The notes under the pieces were generated by a model. That model ran no database searches, had not been told where the DNA came from, and was given only the letters and a program-made list of their open reading frames with translations. Made by a program: the position numbers and the translations under genes. This document shows, piece after piece, positions 61,822 to 64,000 of a stretch of DNA of 64,000 nucleotides; within the stretch, counting starts at the first letter, position 1, and every line of letters begins with the position of its first letter. Where the stretch lies: the NCBI GenBank assembly GCA_963742205.1, contig CAVUKZ010000010.1, positions 418,649 through 482,648 on the forward strand, given 5' to 3'. Origin of the DNA: WHSW01 sp963742205. Its GTDB lineage: Bacteria > Actinomycetota > Thermoleophilia > Solirubrobacterales > 70-9.

Positions 61822-64000
61822 CTACTTCTCCTCGTCCAGCGGCGACTCGACCTCGGGGATCTCGGTCGCCTCGCCGGCGTCGTGCGAGCTGCGTCTCGTC
61901 GGGCCCGGGCGTACCCCCGAACGTCAGGCCGAGGCCTCGAGGTCGAGGCCGTCGCCGTCGCCGCCGATCTCCTCGAGCGCCGGCGAGCAGTTCGCCTCCG
62001 TCTCGGCCGCTCGTACAGGTGCGCGGGCACGGAGTCCGACGGGCCGATGTCGATCTGGCGGTACCGCTTGAGACCGGTCGCAGCCGGGATCAGCTTGCCG
62101 ATGATCACGTTCTCCTTCAGGCCGAGCAGGTGGTCGACCTTGCCCTCGATCGAGGCGTCGGTCAGCACCTTCGTCGTCTCCTGGAACGACGCCGCCGAGA
62201 GGAAGGACTCGGTCGCGAGCGACGCCTTGGTGATCCCGAGGATCAGCGGCTCGAACGTCGCCTGCTCGTCCTTCTTCTTCAGCTTCGGCGTTCTCACGCT
62301 CGAGCTTCGTCTTGTCGGCGAGCTCGCCCGGAAGCAGGGACGTGTCCCCAGCCTCCATCACGCGAACCTTCTTCAGCATCTGCCGGACGATCAGCTCGAT
62401 GTGCTTGTCGTGGATGTCGACGCCCTGCGACTTGTAGACCTTCTGCACCTCGCCGACGAGGTACAGCTCGGTCGACGTCGACGCGCCTTGAGCGCGAGGC
62501 AGGTCGGCCGGGTTGCGCGAGCCCTCGTTGAGAGCGTCGCCCGGCTCGACGACCTCGCCGTTCGCCGACGAGCAGCCGCGTGCGCCGGGGGAGCTGGTAC
62601 TCCTTCGGATCGGGCAGCTCGCCGCTCGCGATCGAGCGCCGTCGGGCACGATCGGTGACCTTGAACGCCGCGCTCGTGCGTCCTCGATCTCGATCTGCGG
62701 CCGGCCGCCTCGGCGAGCGTCGCCGGCGCCCTTCGGGTTCCGGGCCTCGAAGATCTCGACGACGCGCGGCAGGCCGTGCGTGATGTCCGGCGCCCGCGGA
62801 CACCACCGGTGTGGAACGTCCGCATCGTCAGCTGCGTGCCCGGCTCGCCGATCGACTGCGCGGCGATGATGCCGACCGCGTCGCCGATCTCGGCCACGTC
62901 TCGCCGGTCGCGAGGAAGGTGCCGTAGCACGTGCTGGCACAGGCACCGGTCTCGGCTGCGGCACTTGAGCACCGAGCGAACGGGATCGTCGCGGTAGTCG
63001 CGACTCGCCGAACTCCTCGTCGATCGGCTCGAGGCAGGCCGACGGTCATCGTGATCTCGGCGCCGCCTCTCGGCGATCACGGTCCTGGCCCGGGCTTGCC
63101 CGTCGCTTGAGCGGCTTCGGTTGAGGTCCGTGGGCGACGACGCGGCCGAGCAACGCGACTTGTTCGGAGCGCCGTCGCGCGATCCGGATCGGCAGCCTCG
63201 ATGTTGTCGCCTGCGTCCCGCAGTCGTGCTCGCGGATGATGACGTCCTGCGAGACGTCGACGAGACGCCGGGTGAGGTAGCCGGAGTCGGCGGTGCGCTA
63301 GGCGCGGTGTCGGCGAGGCCCTTGCGGGCGCCGTGGGTCGAGATGAAGTACTCGAGCACCGGCGAGGCCCTCCATGAAGTTGGCCTTGATCGGGCGCGTC
63401 GATGATCTCGCCCTTCGGATTCGGCCATCAGGCCGCGCATGCCGGCGAGCTGGCGGATCTGGCTGAACGACCCGCGCGCCCCGGAGTTGGCCATCATGTA
63501 GATCGGGTTCGTCGGCTCGAGGTCCTCCATCATCCGGTCCGCGACCTTGTCGGTCGCCCGGTCCAGATGGCGACGATGCGCTCGTCGCGCTCCTCCTCGG
63601 TCATGAGGCCGCGGTCGTACTCCCGCCCGACCTTGGTGACCTCGTCCTCGAAGCCGATGAGGATCTCCTCCTTGTCGGCCGGCGGCACGATGTCGTTCTT
63701 CGAGATCGTGATGCCCGCCCGCGTCGCGAAGCGGAACGTCACCGACTTGATGACGTCGAGCGCCGCGGCGATCGTGTTCGGGCCGCAGTGCTCGACCAGG
63801 TCCCCGATGAACCCGTCGAGCTCGCGCTTGGTCAGCGTCCGGTTGAGGTAACGGATGGCCCTCGAAGCCACCCTTGCCGCCGGTCGCGTCGTCGAGCGCC
63901 CGCTCGACCTCGGCGTTGAAGATGACGCGACCCGGCGTGGTGGCGCGGAGCTCGCCGGCCCACGTGTACTCGATCGGATGCTGCAGGCCGATCGCCTCCG
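61822..64000 (-). CDS. rpoC: RNA polymerase beta' subunit, C-terminal part, many frameshifts
   Basis: Runs in from the right edge; the N-terminal half is outside. Readable blocks in order: NRTLTKRELDGFIGDLV, FATRAGITISKNDIV, LEPTNPIYMMANSGARGS, QIRQLAGMRGLM, LEYFISTHGARKGLADTA, GDAVGIIAAQSIGEPGTQL, TMRTFHTGG, IELIVRQMLKKVRVMEAGD, TKASLATESFLSAASFQETT, LLGLKENVIIGKLIPAATG. These are universal RpoC segments (trigger-loop region to C-terminus). At least ten frame changes occur within 2.2 kb. The last frame ends ESPLDEEK at 61822. An essential gene would not be so damaged, so this is low-quality sequence. Confidence 0.85.

Noticed and set aside
61822..64000. rpoC as a true decayed pseudogene
   Set aside because: rpoC is essential and all its conserved blocks are present in order; many small indels point to sequence error.

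Overview
This is a 64 kb window of very GC-rich chromosome. Family content points to a high-GC actinobacterium, probably class Thermoleophilia (Solirubrobacterales or Gaiellales relatives): a DUF6636 secreted protein, an actinobacterial-type HemQ, an FprA-like ferredoxin-NADP reductase, a SigB/SigF system, many acyl-CoA enzymes, GTG/TTG starts and dense stop/start overlaps. That taxon is an inference. No tRNA, rRNA, CRISPR array, transposase or integrase was seen.

Layout. 1-5.3 kb: 3' part of dinB, a YjbQ protein, a VOC protein, and metH under a SAM-I-clan riboswitch. 5.4-9.6 kb: a PimA-like GT4 fused to a flippase-like membrane domain, plus a large membrane protein. 9.6-17.5 kb: heme, redox and Fe-S genes (HemQ, ferredoxin-NADP reductase, BolA, monothiol glutaredoxin, ErpA), a cold-shock protein, an ABC-F protein and a second flippase-like protein. 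17.4-22.3 kb: an SDR, DegV, a three-gene membrane-protein operon, and a nitrilase-TetR operon with a palindromic operator candidate. 22.3-27.3 kb: partner-switching stress genes (SpoIIE phosphatase, STAS protein, SigB/F sigma factor) with SigB-like promoters. 27.3-34.8 kb: an acyl-CoA operon (enoyl-CoA hydratase, acyl-CoA carboxylase beta subunit, BKACE enzyme, CaiB-type CoA transferase, MerR regulator) divergent from an acyl-CoA dehydrogenase. 34.8-41.1 kb: an aldo/keto reductase, an ECF sigma factor/DGPF pair, and an uncharacterised operon of zinc-ribbon and proline-rich membrane proteins. 41.2-45.6 kb: two more acyl-CoA dehydrogenases, an SDR, a methyltransferase and a cupin. 45.6-53.0 kb: a polysaccharide export and glycosyltransferase cassette (Wzm, Wzt, two GT2, methyltransferase, GT4, polysaccharide deacetylase) bounded by an exact 55-bp direct repeat of the acyl-CoA dehydrogenase 3' end. 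53.2-60.2 kb: a P450, an MFS exporter, an SDR, an MBL hydrolase, an acyltransferase and glpK. 60.2-64 kb: a secreted protein of unknown function and the 3' part of rpoC, both broken by many frameshifts.

The strongest candidate for something new is the 7.4-kb surface-polysaccharide cassette between the repeated ends of a housekeeping gene; the displaced end keeps its own stop codon and a terminator-like hairpin. Also notable are the compact SAM riboswitch whose P1 helix overlaps the metH translation start, the BKACE/carboxylase/racemase operon, and the zinc-ribbon/SPOR-like operon.

Sequence quality matters throughout. Eleven otherwise convincing genes or gene segments are cut by single-base indels between 1 and 60 kb, and indel density rises sharply after 60.2 kb. 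I read most of these as sequencing or assembly errors rather than real pseudogenes.
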